Assembly (NCBI RefSeq): GCF_017303215.1
Contig: NZ_JAEMWU010000001.1
Location: forward strand, 1,426,001-1,490,000
DNA: 64,000 nt
Direction: 5' to 3'
DNA from: Microbacterium esteraromaticum
Lineage (GTDB): Bacteria; Actinomycetota; Actinomycetes; Actinomycetales; Microbacteriaceae
In this document: positions 37,972 to 46,913 of the stretch, one piece after another
Numbering within the stretch: the first letter of the stretch is position 1
Layout of the letters: each line of letters begins with the position of its first letter
Notes under the pieces: model-generated
The model's database searches: none
Told to the model about the DNA's origin: nothing
What the model saw: the letters and a program-made list of their open reading frames with translations, nothing else
Position numbers and translations under genes: made by a program

Positions 37972-40900
37972 ATGTCCCCCCGCCCCCACACCCGCCGCCA
38001 CATCGGCGCGGCAGCCGTCGCGGCGACGGCGATGATCGGCACAATGCTCGTGCCGTCGTCAGCGTTCGCCGCGCAGCCGGATGCCTCCGATGTGCTCACC
38101 GCCACGACGTCAGACCAACGGCACGCGCTCGCCGCATCCGTGCGACTCGAGCGTCCCGAAGAGATCCGGATCGCCGACGGCGTCGACCTGGAATCCGCCG
38201 AGGTCGCGGACTTCGTCGTCGTACTGCGCCAGCCCGCACCGGCCACCGCCCGAGCGCTCGCCAAGATCGACGGCGAGAAGCTCTCGGCGGCCGACGCGAA
38301 GCGCGCCGTTGCCGCCTCGCAGAAGCGTCTGCGCGCCCACGCACAGGGCAACGGCATCAAGGTCGTTCGCAGCTACGACCAGGCGATCAACGCCGTGGTC
38401 GTGCGCGCCAAGGGCACCGACGTCCGCGCGCTGCTCGCCTCATCCGACGTCGCGTCGGTGTGGCCGAATCAGACGTTCACTGTCGATCTTCCCGAGGCGG
38501 ATGCCGAGGCCGGAATCACGGGTGGGGGCGCGACGTACGACGAGGTCGCCGCGCTGCGCGCCGAGGGGATCGATGGCGACGGTATCAAGGTCGGTGTGCT
38601 CGATACCGGCATCGACTACCGGCACCCGGCGCTCGCCGACGCCTACCGCGGGGGCTATGACGCCGTCGACGATGACGACGACCCGATGGAAACCACGTAC
38701 GACGACTGGAAGGGCTCCGGCCGTCCCGAGAAGGTGCGCGGCGCCACCTACTACACCAGTCACGGCACGCATGTGGCGGGCATCATCGCCGGCCAGGACA
38801 AGTCCTTCGGCGGCCGCAGCGCCTACGGAGTGGCGCCGGACGTCGACCTGTACGCCTATCGCGTGCTCGGCCCCTACGGCGGCGGCACCACCGAGGACAT
38901 CCTCGAGGGCATGGAGCACGCGCTCGCCGACGGCATGGACATCGTGAACATGTCGCTCGGCGGCTCGTACAACGACCACCGCTCCCCGCTGAGCATCGCC
39001 GCTGACAACCTCACCCTGGCCGGCGTCACCACCGTCATTGCAGCGGGCAACGATGGTGAGGGCGGAGCAGCGACGCTCGGCTCTCCCGGTAGCTCGGCGC
39101 TCGCCCTCACCGTCGGCGCGAACGACAGCCCGCTCACGCTCGCCACCACCGACGCGACCGTGGGCTCAGCAGTCGCCGGACTGCGCGTGATCGCGCAGAA
39201 GCGCGATGATGCCTCGGTCACCGACCTCGCCGGGCGCACGGTCGCACTGGTCGACGTCGGTGACGGCAAACCCGCCGGCTACAGCGGAAAGGACGTCAAG
39301 GGCAAGATCGTCCTCATCCAGCGCGGGGCGATCACGTTCAACGACATGGTCGCCAATGCACGCAACCGCGGTGCCGTCGGTGCGATCGTCGTCAACAACC
39401 GCGCCGAAGGGCCCATCGATGTGTACCTCGGCGAGAACGACGGGTACGTTCCGACGTTCGGCACGACGGCAGACGCAGGCGAAGCGGTGCGCGGTGCCCT
39501 GGTCGACGGTGTCGGAGAGGTCACCTTCGGCGAGTTCGACACGGTGACGACCGAGGCCGACCGCCTGGCGGGCTTCAGCTCGAGGGGACCGGCCAACGGC
39601 ACCACCGACATCAAACCCGAGATCACCGCTCCCGGTGTCTCGGTCATGTCGACCGTCCCGACCTGGGACGTCGACCCGAAGGCCGACATCCCCTACAGTG
39701 AGGCGTACGGCCGCAAGTCGGGCACGTCGATGGCGACGCCGTTCGTCGCGGGGCTCGCCGCACTCATGCTGCAGGCCGACTCCGAGCTGTCTCCTGCCGA
39801 CATCAAGACGCGGCTGATGAACACCGCCGATGATCTTCGCGATGACAGCGGCGTGTTCGAATCGGGAGCCGGCCAGGTGGATCCGCGGCAGGCCGTTGCC
39901 ACCACGGTCGACGTGCAGGTGATCGATGAGCTATGGATGCCGGCGCAGCGCGGCGTCAAGGCGATCAACGACATCACCGGAGCGCTGTCGCTGGGGATGG
40001 CACCCGCCACGGCCAAGAGCACGATCAGCCGCACGATCGAGGTCACCAACCACGGCTCGCGCACGCAGACGTACGAACTGTCGTACGACACCGCGCACGG
40101 TGCCGGCACCGGAGACATCGTCGCCTCGGGCATCCGCGTCGACGTTCCGTCGTCGGTCAAGGTCGGGGCAGGGAAGGCGAAGAAGGTCACGGTGACCGTG
40201 GAGGTGCCCGCCGGCGTTGAGGACGGCACCTACGGGGCATTCGTCCTCGTGACCGTCCCCGACGACGACGAGCCGCTGCGCCTGCCGCTCGGCTTGCGCG
40301 TCGACGACGCCGAGATCTCGGACTTCACGATGATCAAGCCGGTGATGACGACCGTTGCCGACTCGTACGATCCTGCCGCGAAATTCTCGCTGGGTGTGGC
40401 AACGCCGTCTCGTACGCTCGATCTCTTCCTCGTGGACGCCGACAGCGGGGCCGACATCGGCTACGTCGGCGGGATCGATCCGTCGCTGATGAAGGACGGC
40501 CTGCGCTACGGACCGTTCGCCTGGTACGGCGACTACCTGCCGCTGACAGGTGACAAGGACTTCCCGATCTCGCACAAGATCGCCACGGTCGCGCCCGGGT
40601 TGCACACGTTGCGTGCTGTCGGCAGCGATGACAACGGTGGCGAGTTCTCGCGAACGGTCGACTTCTACGTCGATGTCACGGCGCCGCAGTTCACCGCCGC
40701 CTATGAGACCGACTCGGTGCACGAGTTCACTCAGGGACAGTCGAGCTTCCCGCTGACGGGTTCGCTTGTCGACGGTGACGTCGAGACGATCCGTGCGGCG
40801 GGCATCGATATCGACCAGAGCGACAACAGCATCCAGCTGTTCTCGGCCCAGATCATGCCCTACAAGTCGATCGCCCCGGCCGCTGACGGTGGCTTCTCGA

Positions 40901-41994
40901 CGGATATCGGGTTGCTGCCGAGCTCGGTGCAGTCGCACCGGTTCCTCGGCGTCGATGCGGCCGGCAACATCGGCGGACGCATCCAGACGATGTGGTTCAA
41001 GGACACGCAGGCGTACGTGCTTGGCGATGCTGACAAGACGTCGGCGCGCGTCGGCGACACCGTGACGATGTCGTTCACCACGCACAATGCGAGTGACTTC
41101 GGCGAGATGCGATTCGAAGCATACTTCCAGCCCCGTGACACGACGAACATCCGTCCGGTCGCGCAGGACGCGTTCGCCGACTACGGGAGGATCGCCGGCG
41201 AGATGACCGTGACTGAGACGAGCTCGGGCGTCAGCAAGCTCAGCGTGCCGATCGTGTTCGACGGCCCGAAGGAGTACACAGGTGATGACCTTCCGCTGAT
41301 CGACATGGTGTTCGAGGTGGCCGACACGGTCGCCGCCGAGACGACCGGATTCGCGACGGTCAGCACCTACGTGAAGACCACCGGCGGCGCGGGCGTGCAG
41401 ATGCAGCGTGCGTTCGATCAGGTCGCGGCCGTGGCTCCGACCGGCCTTGCCAGCGGCGGGTTCTTCGCCCAGGGGCTGCTGACCGATGCGGGTGCACCCG
41501 ACCGCGACCTCGACCACTCGACCGTGGGCGCCGAGGCCACGCTGACAGCATCCGACGGCACGACGCGCTCGATGACCATCGGTGCGAGCGGATCGGTTGA
41601 GGCCGGTGGCGTTCCGCTGCGCGACCAGCCATGGCGGATGACGATCACGCTGCCGGGGCACTTCACGTGGTACCAGCCGCTCGCGCTGTCGACGAAGGAC
41701 AGCGACGGCGGGCTCGCCGGCCAGACCGCGACCTTCACCGCCTCGATGGTCGCCGGTGATGTCAACGGCGACGACGTCGTCGACATTCTCGACGCCATCG
41801 CGATCCGCGATGCGCGGGGAACCGACATGCGTGCCGCCGACGTCGATTTCAGTGGCACGGTGGATGCCGACGATCTCGCCTATGTCGAGATGAACTACCT
41901 CGTGCGCAACCCCACCGCCGACACGGTTCCGACTCCGAAGAGCAAGCACAAGGGCATCACGCTCGACGAGGTGCTCGCGTCGTTCGCGGACTGA
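37972..41994 (+). CDS. Giant secreted subtilisin-like (S8) protease with PA insert and dockerin-like tail
   Basis: A 1340-residue secreted protease. Signal peptide at about 1-34 (ending AFAA); an inhibitor-I9-type propeptide to about 165; the S8 catalytic domain with Asp211 (VLDTGID), His264 (SHGTHVAG) and Ser586 (SGTSMATP); a protease-associated insert at about 400-520; several beta-sandwich domains; and, from about 1262, two Ca-binding dockerin-like repeats (GDVNGDDVVDILDA and DVDFSGTVDADDLA). It should degrade proteins outside the cell. GAGGAG precedes the ATG. No sortase or membrane anchor is seen. The divergent regulator probably controls it. Confidence 0.92.
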   Translation: MSPRPHTRRHIGAAAVAATAMIGTMLVPSSAFAAQPDASDVLTATTSDQRHALAASVRLERPEEIRIADGVDLESAEVADFVVVLRQPAPATARALAKIDGEKLSAADAKRAVAASQKRLRAHAQGNGIKVVRSYDQAINAVVVRAKGTDVRALLASSDVASVWPNQTFTVDLPEADAEAGITGGGATYDEVAALRAEGIDGDGIKVGVLDTGIDYRHPALADAYRGGYDAVDDDDDPMETTYDDWKGSGRPEKVRGATYYTSHGTHVAGIIAGQDKSFGGRSAYGVAPDVDLYAYRVLGPYGGGTTEDILEGMEHALADGMDIVNMSLGGSYNDHRSPLSIAADNLTLAGVTTVIAAGNDGEGGAATLGSPGSSALALTVGANDSPLTLATTDATVGSAVAGLRVIAQKRDDASVTDLAGRTVALVDVGDGKPAGYSGKDVKGKIVLIQRGAITFNDMVANARNRGAVGAIVVNNRAEGPIDVYLGENDGYVPTFGTTADAGEAVRGALVDGVGEVTFGEFDTVTTEADRLAGFSSRGPANGTTDIKPEITAPGVSVMSTVPTWDVDPKADIPYSEAYGRKSGTSMATPFVAGLAALMLQADSELSPADIKTRLMNTADDLRDDSGVFESGAGQVDPRQAVATTVDVQVIDELWMPAQRGVKAINDITGALSLGMAPATAKSTISRTIEVTNHGSRTQTYELSYDTAHGAGTGDIVASGIRVDVPSSVKVGAGKAKKVTVTVEVPAGVEDGTYGAFVLVTVPDDDEPLRLPLGLRVDDAEISDFTMIKPVMTTVADSYDPAAKFSLGVATPSRTLDLFLVDADSGADIGYVGGIDPSLMKDGLRYGPFAWYGDYLPLTGDKDFPISHKIATVAPGLHTLRAVGSDDNGGEFSRTVDFYVDVTAPQFTAAYETDSVHEFTQGQSSFPLTGSLVDGDVETIRAAGIDIDQSDNSIQLFSAQIMPYKSIAPAADGGFSTDIGLLPSSVQSHRFLGVDAAGNIGGRIQTMWFKDTQAYVLGDADKTSARVGDTVTMSFTTHNASDFGEMRFEAYFQPRDTTNIRPVAQDAFADYGRIAGEMTVTETSSGVSKLSVPIVFDGPKEYTGDDLPLIDMVFEVADTVAAETTGFATVSTYVKTTGGAGVQMQRAFDQVAAVAPTGLASGGFFAQGLLTDAGAPDRDLDHSTVGAEATLTASDGTTRSMTIGASGSVEAGGVPLRDQPWRMTITLPGHFTWYQPLALSTKDSDGGLAGQTATFTASMVAGDVNGDDVVDILDAIAIRDARGTDMRAADVDFSGTVDADDLAYVEMNYLVRNPTADTVPTPKSKHKGITLDEVLASFAD

Positions 41995-42019
41995 CTCGCG
42001 TCCTGAAGCAAGACAGCAT

Positions 42020-42051
42020 CGGCGCCGTCGGGAACTCTCCCGGCGGCGCCG
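42020..42051. terminator. Hairpin between the S8 protease and dapD genes
   Basis: CGGCGCCGtCGGG (42020-42032) pairs with CCCGgCGGCGCCG (42039-42051) around a 6-nt loop. It lies between convergent genes and can serve both. Confidence 0.7.
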
Positions 42052-42085
42052 TTGCGGTGTGTTCGGTCTCGAAGAACCCGTGCGC

Positions 42086-43033
42086 TCAGGCGTGCAGCGC
42101 GTCGTTCAGCGTGACGCCGTGACCGGAGCGCGACTTCGCCTCGATCGCGCCGGTGACCGAGTTGCGCCAGAACAGGACGCCGGGGCGCCCCGACAACTCG
42201 GCCGCCTTGACCGTCGGGCGCGTGCCGTCGGCGGTGCGTGGAGCGTCGCTGAGCACCACCTTCGATCCGGCGGTGACATACAGCCCCGCCTCGACCACGC
42301 TGTCGTCGCCGAGCGAGATGCCGATGCCGGCGTTGGCACCGAGCAGGGCCCGCTCGCCGATCGACACCCGGTGGCTGCCGCCGCCCGACAGCGTGCCCAT
42401 GATCGAGGCACCCGCACCGATGTCGCTGTTCGCTCCGACGACGACGCCCTGCGAGATACGCCCCTCGACCATCGCCGGCCCGAGGGTGCCGGCGTTGAAG
42501 TTCACGAAACCCTCGTGCATCACCGTCGTCCCCGGCGACAGGTGCGCGCCCAGGCGCACGCGCGACGCGTCGGCGATGCGCACACCCTCGGGCTGCACGT
42601 AGTCGGTCAGCCGGGGGAACTTGTCGAGGCCCTGCACCTGCAGGCCGTGGCGCAGCAGCATGGGGCGCAGTCGGGCAGCGTCCTGGGGCAGCATCGGGCC
42701 GCCGTTCGTCCACGCGTTCGTCGGAAGGTGAGCGAAAATGCCTTCAAGATTGATCTCGTTCGGACGCACCAGCAGATGCGAGAGCGCGTGCAGACGCAGA
42801 TACGCGTCCGGTGTAGAGGCGACCGGAGCGTCGAGATCGATCGACAGACGCACGATCTCGGTGCGCACGGCGCGGCGCTCATCGGCTCCGGCGTACGACT
42901 CGAGTGCGGGGTCGTCATCGGCATCCGACTCGCCGAGACCGACGCGGGCGAACCACGCGTCGAGCACGGTGTCGGGTGCGGCGGACTCCGCCGTCGTGAT
43001 CGTCGCCAGACCGATGCCCCATACGCTGCTCAT
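42086..43033 (-). CDS. dapD: 2,3,4,5-tetrahydropyridine-2,6-dicarboxylate N-succinyltransferase
   Basis: A 315-residue left-handed beta-helix enzyme of the actinobacterial DapD group. Hexapeptide-type repeats run through about residues 165-270 (VRLGAHLSPGTTVMHEGFVNFNAGTLG is the substrate region). It adds succinate from succinyl-CoA to tetrahydrodipicolinate, before DapC and DapE. The ATG at 43033 is 6 nt after TACCGT (minus strand, over 43040-43045), a leaderless start. It is divergent from dapE with 83 bp between starts. Confidence 0.94.
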   Translation of the reverse strand: MSSVWGIGLATITTAESAAPDTVLDAWFARVGLGESDADDDPALESYAGADERRAVRTEIVRLSIDLDAPVASTPDAYLRLHALSHLLVRPNEINLEGIFAHLPTNAWTNGGPMLPQDAARLRPMLLRHGLQVQGLDKFPRLTDYVQPEGVRIADASRVRLGAHLSPGTTVMHEGFVNFNAGTLGPAMVEGRISQGVVVGANSDIGAGASIMGTLSGGGSHRVSIGERALLGANAGIGISLGDDSVVEAGLYVTAGSKVVLSDAPRTADGTRPTVKAAELSGRPGVLFWRNSVTGAIEAKSRSGHGVTLNDALHA

Positions 43034-43116
43034 CCTTCTACGGTAACGCGCGCTCGCCGCGACAGCGCGCGCGTTCGCACCGGCGGCGCGCGGTGCGCGT
43101 CGATAGGCTGGAGCGC

Positions 43117-44190
43117 ATGGTGCTCGATCTGACCGCATCCGCCGCCGACCTCACTCGCGCGCTGTGCGACATCCCCAGCGTCTCCGGCGGTGAGAGACCG
43201 CTCGCCGACGAGATCGAGACGGCGGTATCGCGCTGCGCCCACCTCGAGGTGAGTAGGCACGGCAACACGGTCGTCGCCCGCACGAACCTCCAACGCCCGC
43301 AGCGGGTGGTCATCGCCGGCCATATCGACACAGTGCCGATCAACGGCAACGTCCCGACGCGCGACGTCGTCATCGACGGCGAGGCGTACATTCACGGGCG
43401 CGGCACGGTCGACATGAAAGCGGGAGTGGCCGTACAGCTCAAGCTCGCCGCCGAGCTCGTCGATCCCGGTGTCGACATCACGTGGATGTGGTACGACAAC
43501 GAAGAGGTGGATGAGTCGCAGAACGGCTTGTTCCTGCTGTCGGCATCGCGTCCTGACCTGTTCGCCGCCGATTTCGCCATCCTCGGCGAACCGTCGGACG
43601 GGCGGGTCGAGGGCGGGTGCAACGGCACACTGCGCGCCATCGTGCGCACGCACGGTGTGCGCGCCCACAGCGCGCGTTCGTGGGTGGGCGAGAACGCCAT
43701 CCACGGGGCCGCTCCGATTCTCGCGCGGCTGGCCGAGTACCGCGCGCGCACGATCGACGTCGACGGGCTGTCGTACCGCGAAGGGCTGAGCGCCGTCGGC
43801 ATCCGCGGCGGGATCGCCGGGAACGTCATCCCCGATCTCTGCGAGGTCGAGGTCAACTACCGCTTCGCCCCGAACAAGAGCATCGACGACGCGCAAGCGC
43901 ATGTACGCAGCGCTTTCGAGGGGTTCGAGGTGGAGTTCACGGATGCTGCCGCCGGCGCGCGTCCTGGTCTGGACGCTCCGATCGCCCAGCGCTTCCTCGT
44001 CGCCGTCAGGGGAGAGGCTCACGCCAAATACGGCTGGACCGATGTGGCGCGCTTCTCGGCGATGGGCGTCCCCGCCGTCAACTACGGACCCGGGGATCCT
44101 CACCTGGCCCACCACGATGAGGAGCGTGTGCCGGTGGCCCAGATCGACGACGTCGAGCGCGGGCTGAGGGCGTGGCTGAGCGGGTTCTGA
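43117..44190 (+). CDS. dapE: Succinyl-diaminopimelate desuccinylase
   Basis: A 357-residue M20-family zinc hydrolase that removes succinate from N-succinyl-LL-DAP. GHIDTVP, GRGTVDMKAG, the NEEV glutamates (DNEEVDES) and the C-terminal HHDEE hold the metal ligands. The ATG at 43117 lies 7 nt after TAGGCT (43104-43109), so the mRNA is probably leaderless; an in-frame ATG at 43093 is rejected for that reason. The next gene overlaps its end by 19 bp. Confidence 0.94.
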   Translation: MVLDLTASAADLTRALCDIPSVSGGERPLADEIETAVSRCAHLEVSRHGNTVVARTNLQRPQRVVIAGHIDTVPINGNVPTRDVVIDGEAYIHGRGTVDMKAGVAVQLKLAAELVDPGVDITWMWYDNEEVDESQNGLFLLSASRPDLFAADFAILGEPSDGRVEGGCNGTLRAIVRTHGVRAHSARSWVGENAIHGAAPILARLAEYRARTIDVDGLSYREGLSAVGIRGGIAGNVIPDLCEVEVNYRFAPNKSIDDAQAHVRSAFEGFEVEFTDAAAGARPGLDAPIAQRFLVAVRGEAHAKYGWTDVARFSAMGVPAVNYGPGDPHLAHHDEERVPVAQIDDVERGLRAWLSGF

Positions 44191-45407
44191 CCGCCGGCGG
44201 GCGCGGCGGATCGTCGGCGCTGCGCGCCTGGCAGCGGATGCCGGTGGTCGGCCGCATCGCGATCATCTATCTGTGCGCGCGACTGGCCACCACTGGCCTG
44301 CTGATGCTGGCATCGAGCTTGTCGTCATCGTCGTCGAGGTTCGGAATCCAGCCCACGCTCGGCGAGTACGTGCTCGGGTGGGACGCGCAGTGGTACTGGT
44401 GGGTGGCCGAGAACGGCTACCCGTCGACGCTGCCGCTGACCCCGTCGGGTGAGGTCACCGAGAACGCCTGGGCGTTCATGCCGGTCTACGCCTATCTCGC
44501 GAAGTTCGTCGGGCTGGGTGACTGGGGCGTCGGCGCCCTGTTGATCTCGCTGACCGCCGGTTTCTTCGCCTGTCTCGCGCTGTATCGCCTGCTCCGACGA
44601 CGGATCGGGGTGACGGCGGCGCTGTGGGCGGTCGCGTTCTTCGCGAACGGTCCGCTCGCGGCACTGTTCCAGGTCGGCTACGCCGAGTCGCTCTTCCTCA
44701 TGCTGTTGCTGCTCGCGATCGACCTGGTCTCCCGGCACCGGTACGCGTGGGTGTACCTGCTGATTCCGGTCATGGGCTTCACGCGCCCCGGCATCCTCGC
44801 CTTCGCGCTGTTCCTCGGGCTGCACGGCATCGCGCGTTGGGTGCGCCGCACCAGCGAGCCGCTTCCCGTGCGCGACATGGTGCATATCGTTGCGCTCGGG
44901 GCGCTGGCCACGGTCGTCGGATTCAGCTGGCAGGTCATCGCCGGTGTCGTGACCCGAGACCCGGGCGCCTACCTGAAGACCGAGCTGTCGTGGCGCCGCA
45001 ACTGGTTGGAAGACCCGAACCCGCACTTCTTCCCCTTCGAGGGGTTCGTGCGCGGTGCGGAGTTCTGGGCGCAGCAGTGGGGGATGCCGGCGTGGATGGG
45101 CTGGATCCTGCTGCTCGCGCTCGTCGCGGGGGCGGCATGGATGCTGTTGCGCGCGCGGGCCGTACGACGATTGGGCATCGATATCCGGCTGTGGAGCGCC
45201 AGCTACCTGCTGTATCTGCTGGCCGTGTTCTTCCCTCAGTCGAGTACGTTCCGCCTGCTGGTTCCACTGGCGCCGCTCGCGGGAGCGCTGGGCGTGCCGA
45301 AATCGCGGATCTACCGGTGGGGAGTGCTGCTGTTGTGCCTGTTTCTTCAGGCGCTGTGGATCCTCGCAATGTACGGCTCAGCGCAGACGTACTGGCAGGT
45401 GCCCTAG
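44172..45407 (+). CDS. Polytopic membrane protein, PIG-V mannosyltransferase-like
   Basis: A 411-residue protein with about ten membrane helices. The WDAQWYWWVAENGYP motif after the first helix resembles the PIG-V/GPI-mannosyltransferase group of GT-C lipid-sugar-dependent transferases, with the Asp as likely catalytic residue. A role in glycosylating surface lipids or polymers is inferred. The GTG at 44172 overlaps dapE by 19 bp, so the two genes are probably translated together, though no metabolic link is obvious. Confidence 0.75.
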   Translation: MAERVLTAGGRGGSSALRAWQRMPVVGRIAIIYLCARLATTGLLMLASSLSSSSSRFGIQPTLGEYVLGWDAQWYWWVAENGYPSTLPLTPSGEVTENAWAFMPVYAYLAKFVGLGDWGVGALLISLTAGFFACLALYRLLRRRIGVTAALWAVAFFANGPLAALFQVGYAESLFLMLLLLAIDLVSRHRYAWVYLLIPVMGFTRPGILAFALFLGLHGIARWVRRTSEPLPVRDMVHIVALGALATVVGFSWQVIAGVVTRDPGAYLKTELSWRRNWLEDPNPHFFPFEGFVRGAEFWAQQWGMPAWMGWILLLALVAGAAWMLLRARAVRRLGIDIRLWSASYLLYLLAVFFPQSSTFRLLVPLAPLAGALGVPKSRIYRWGVLLLCLFLQALWILAMYGSAQTYWQVP

Positions 45408-45498
45408 CGTCATACCGCGATATATCGTGTGGTTACGCGCGTAGGACCCCATCCATACCGATAAAGTGGTCTCATACCACCGAGGAAAGGGAGCCACG

Positions 45499-45672
45499 AT
45501 GGCAGCGATGAAGCCGAGGACCGGCGACGGACCGATGGAGGCCGTGAAGGAAGGGCGACTCATCATCGTGCGGGTTCCGCTTGAAGGCGGCGGCCGTCTG
45601 GTCGTCTCCGTGAACGACGATGAAGCGAAGGAGCTTCACGACGTGCTGGCTGCCGTTGTGAACGCGGCCTGA
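45499..45672 (+). CDS. DUF3117 small conserved protein
   Basis: A 57-residue protein that is highly conserved in actinobacteria: MAAMKPRTGDGPMEAVKEGR, then RLVVSVNDDEAKELHD. It has no known function. GAGGAAAGGGAG lies before the ATG, and TAAAGT (45462-45467) is a possible -10 box. It is followed by a strong terminator. The same protein occupies the same neighbourhood in mycobacteria (Rv1211, from memory). Confidence 0.9.
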   Translation: MAAMKPRTGDGPMEAVKEGRLIIVRVPLEGGGRLVVSVNDDEAKELHDVLAAVVNAA

Positions 45673-45688
45673 CAACAACGCACAGAAA

Positions 45689-45716
45689 AAGGGCGATGGA
45701 GGATTCCATCGCCCTT
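45689..45716. terminator. Bidirectional terminator between DUF3117 and methyltransferase genes
   Basis: A perfect 12-bp stem, AAGGGCGATGGA (45689-45700) with TCCATCGCCCTT (45705-45716), loop GGAT. A run of A's on the left gives a U-tract on the minus strand; TT and pyrimidines follow on the plus strand. Confidence 0.92.
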
Positions 45717-45759
45717 CTTCTGTCTTCGCTCTTGTTCGTGTCTGGGGCGCGCGCCGGTG

Positions 45760-46392
45760 TCAGTCGGCGACTCGGGCCAGCTGCAGCAGTCCTTCGCCGG
45801 TCGTCGACAGCGCGGCGATCACCGCCTGAGACTCCTGGGTCTCCTGGATGAGCGAGCGGTAGGCCGTCGTGACCGCATCGCGCTGCACAGGATCGGCGAC
45901 TTTGCCTCCGGCGAGCACACGGGGGATCAGTACGAGCCCGCCGGTGCGCACCAGGCGCAGGCCGTGGGCCACATACTCGATGACGTTCTCGGGGTCGGCG
46001 TCGACGAGCACGATGTCGTAGGCGCCCTCGTTCATGCGGGGGAGCACATCAGCGGCACGACCGGTGATGAACCGCGTGCGCGACGGTGGCACCTTAGCCT
46101 CGGCGAGGCACTGGCGTGCGACGCCCAGGTGCTCGGGCTCGTTGTCGATCGTGGTCAGCACCGCTTGGGGAGCGCCACGCAGCAGCCACAGGCCGGAGAC
46201 ACCGGCGCCGGTACCGATCTCGACGATGGAGCGGGCTCCGACCGCAGCGGCCAGCACGGCGCACTGGGCGCCGACGCCGGGACTGATCGGGGTGGCGCCG
46301 AGCTCGAGGCCGTGCGCGCGGGCGCGGGCGATCGCCGACGGCTCCACGATGGTTTCGCGGGCGAATCGGGCGTTCGCGTCGTGCTCGCTCAT
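45760..46392 (-). CDS. SAM-dependent O-methyltransferase
   Basis: A 210-residue class I methyltransferase of the catechol-O-methyltransferase-like group. IVEIGTGAGVSGLWLL is the SAM-binding motif I, and DIVLVDADPENVIEYV holds the metal-site aspartate region. The target is unknown. AGGAG lies 7 nt before the ATG. It lies beside tatB, as Rv1220c does at some distance in M. tuberculosis. Confidence 0.88.
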   Translation of the reverse strand: MSEHDANARFARETIVEPSAIARARAHGLELGATPISPGVGAQCAVLAAAVGARSIVEIGTGAGVSGLWLLRGAPQAVLTTIDNEPEHLGVARQCLAEAKVPPSRTRFITGRAADVLPRMNEGAYDIVLVDADPENVIEYVAHGLRLVRTGGLVLIPRVLAGGKVADPVQRDAVTTAYRSLIQETQESQAVIAALSTTGEGLLQLARVAD

Positions 46393-46478
46393 GGTGCTTC
46401 TCCTGGAAAAACGGGTTACTGACAGCGTAGGCGCACCCGGTGGCTCAGAACGGGAGGCGCGGCGGGTAGCCTGGTGTG

Positions 46479-46883
46479 ATGAATTGGGGCCTGGACATGG
46501 ACAAGCTGCTGTTGATCGGCCTTGTCGCTGTGCTCATCATCGGCCCGGAGCGGCTGCCGAAGGCCGCCGAGGCGTTCTCGAAGTTCGTGCGGCGCGCGGG
46601 CGAGTATCTGCGTGACACCCGCAGCAAGATGCGCGACGAGCTGGGGCCCGAGATCGATGAGGTCGACTGGCGCAAGCTCGATCCGCGGCAGTACGACCCG
46701 CGCCGGATCATCCGCGATGCGCTGATCGAAGAGCCCGACTTCGAGCAGAAGCCGTCAGCGGCGGCGACCCCGGCCACGAGCAATCCCTTCACGAGCGACC
46801 CCACGGCGCCGGCGCGTCCGCCGATGACACGCACCGCGTTCTCACGCGCAACGCCGCCCCCGTTCGACGCCGAAGCCACCTGA
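46479..46883 (+). CDS. tatB: Sec-independent protein translocase subunit TatB
   Basis: A 134-residue protein with one N-terminal membrane helix (residues 9-23), the hinge GPERLPKAAEAF, an amphipathic helix (KFVRRAGEYLRDTRSKMRDEL) and a Pro/Thr-rich tail. It forms the receptor complex for folded twin-arginine substrates. The ATG at 46479 lies 6 nt after TAGCCT (46467-46472), a leaderless start; the GTG one codon earlier is rejected. Confidence 0.9.
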   Translation: MNWGLDMDKLLLIGLVAVLIIGPERLPKAAEAFSKFVRRAGEYLRDTRSKMRDELGPEIDEVDWRKLDPRQYDPRRIIRDALIEEPDFEQKPSAAATPATSNPFTSDPTAPARPPMTRTAFSRATPPPFDAEAT

Positions 46884-46913
46884 TCCGACCGGTGCGCGCG
46901 TCGGCCGGCCGGC

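Noticed and set aside
37143-38660. A 505-codon plus-strand frame across the regulator, gap and protease start
   Set aside because: It spans antisense and out-of-frame DNA of two well-supported genes and has no domain.
39931-41949. A 672-codon minus-strand open frame
   Set aside because: Antisense shadow of the large S8 protease, which has intact catalytic motifs and a signal peptide in the other frame.
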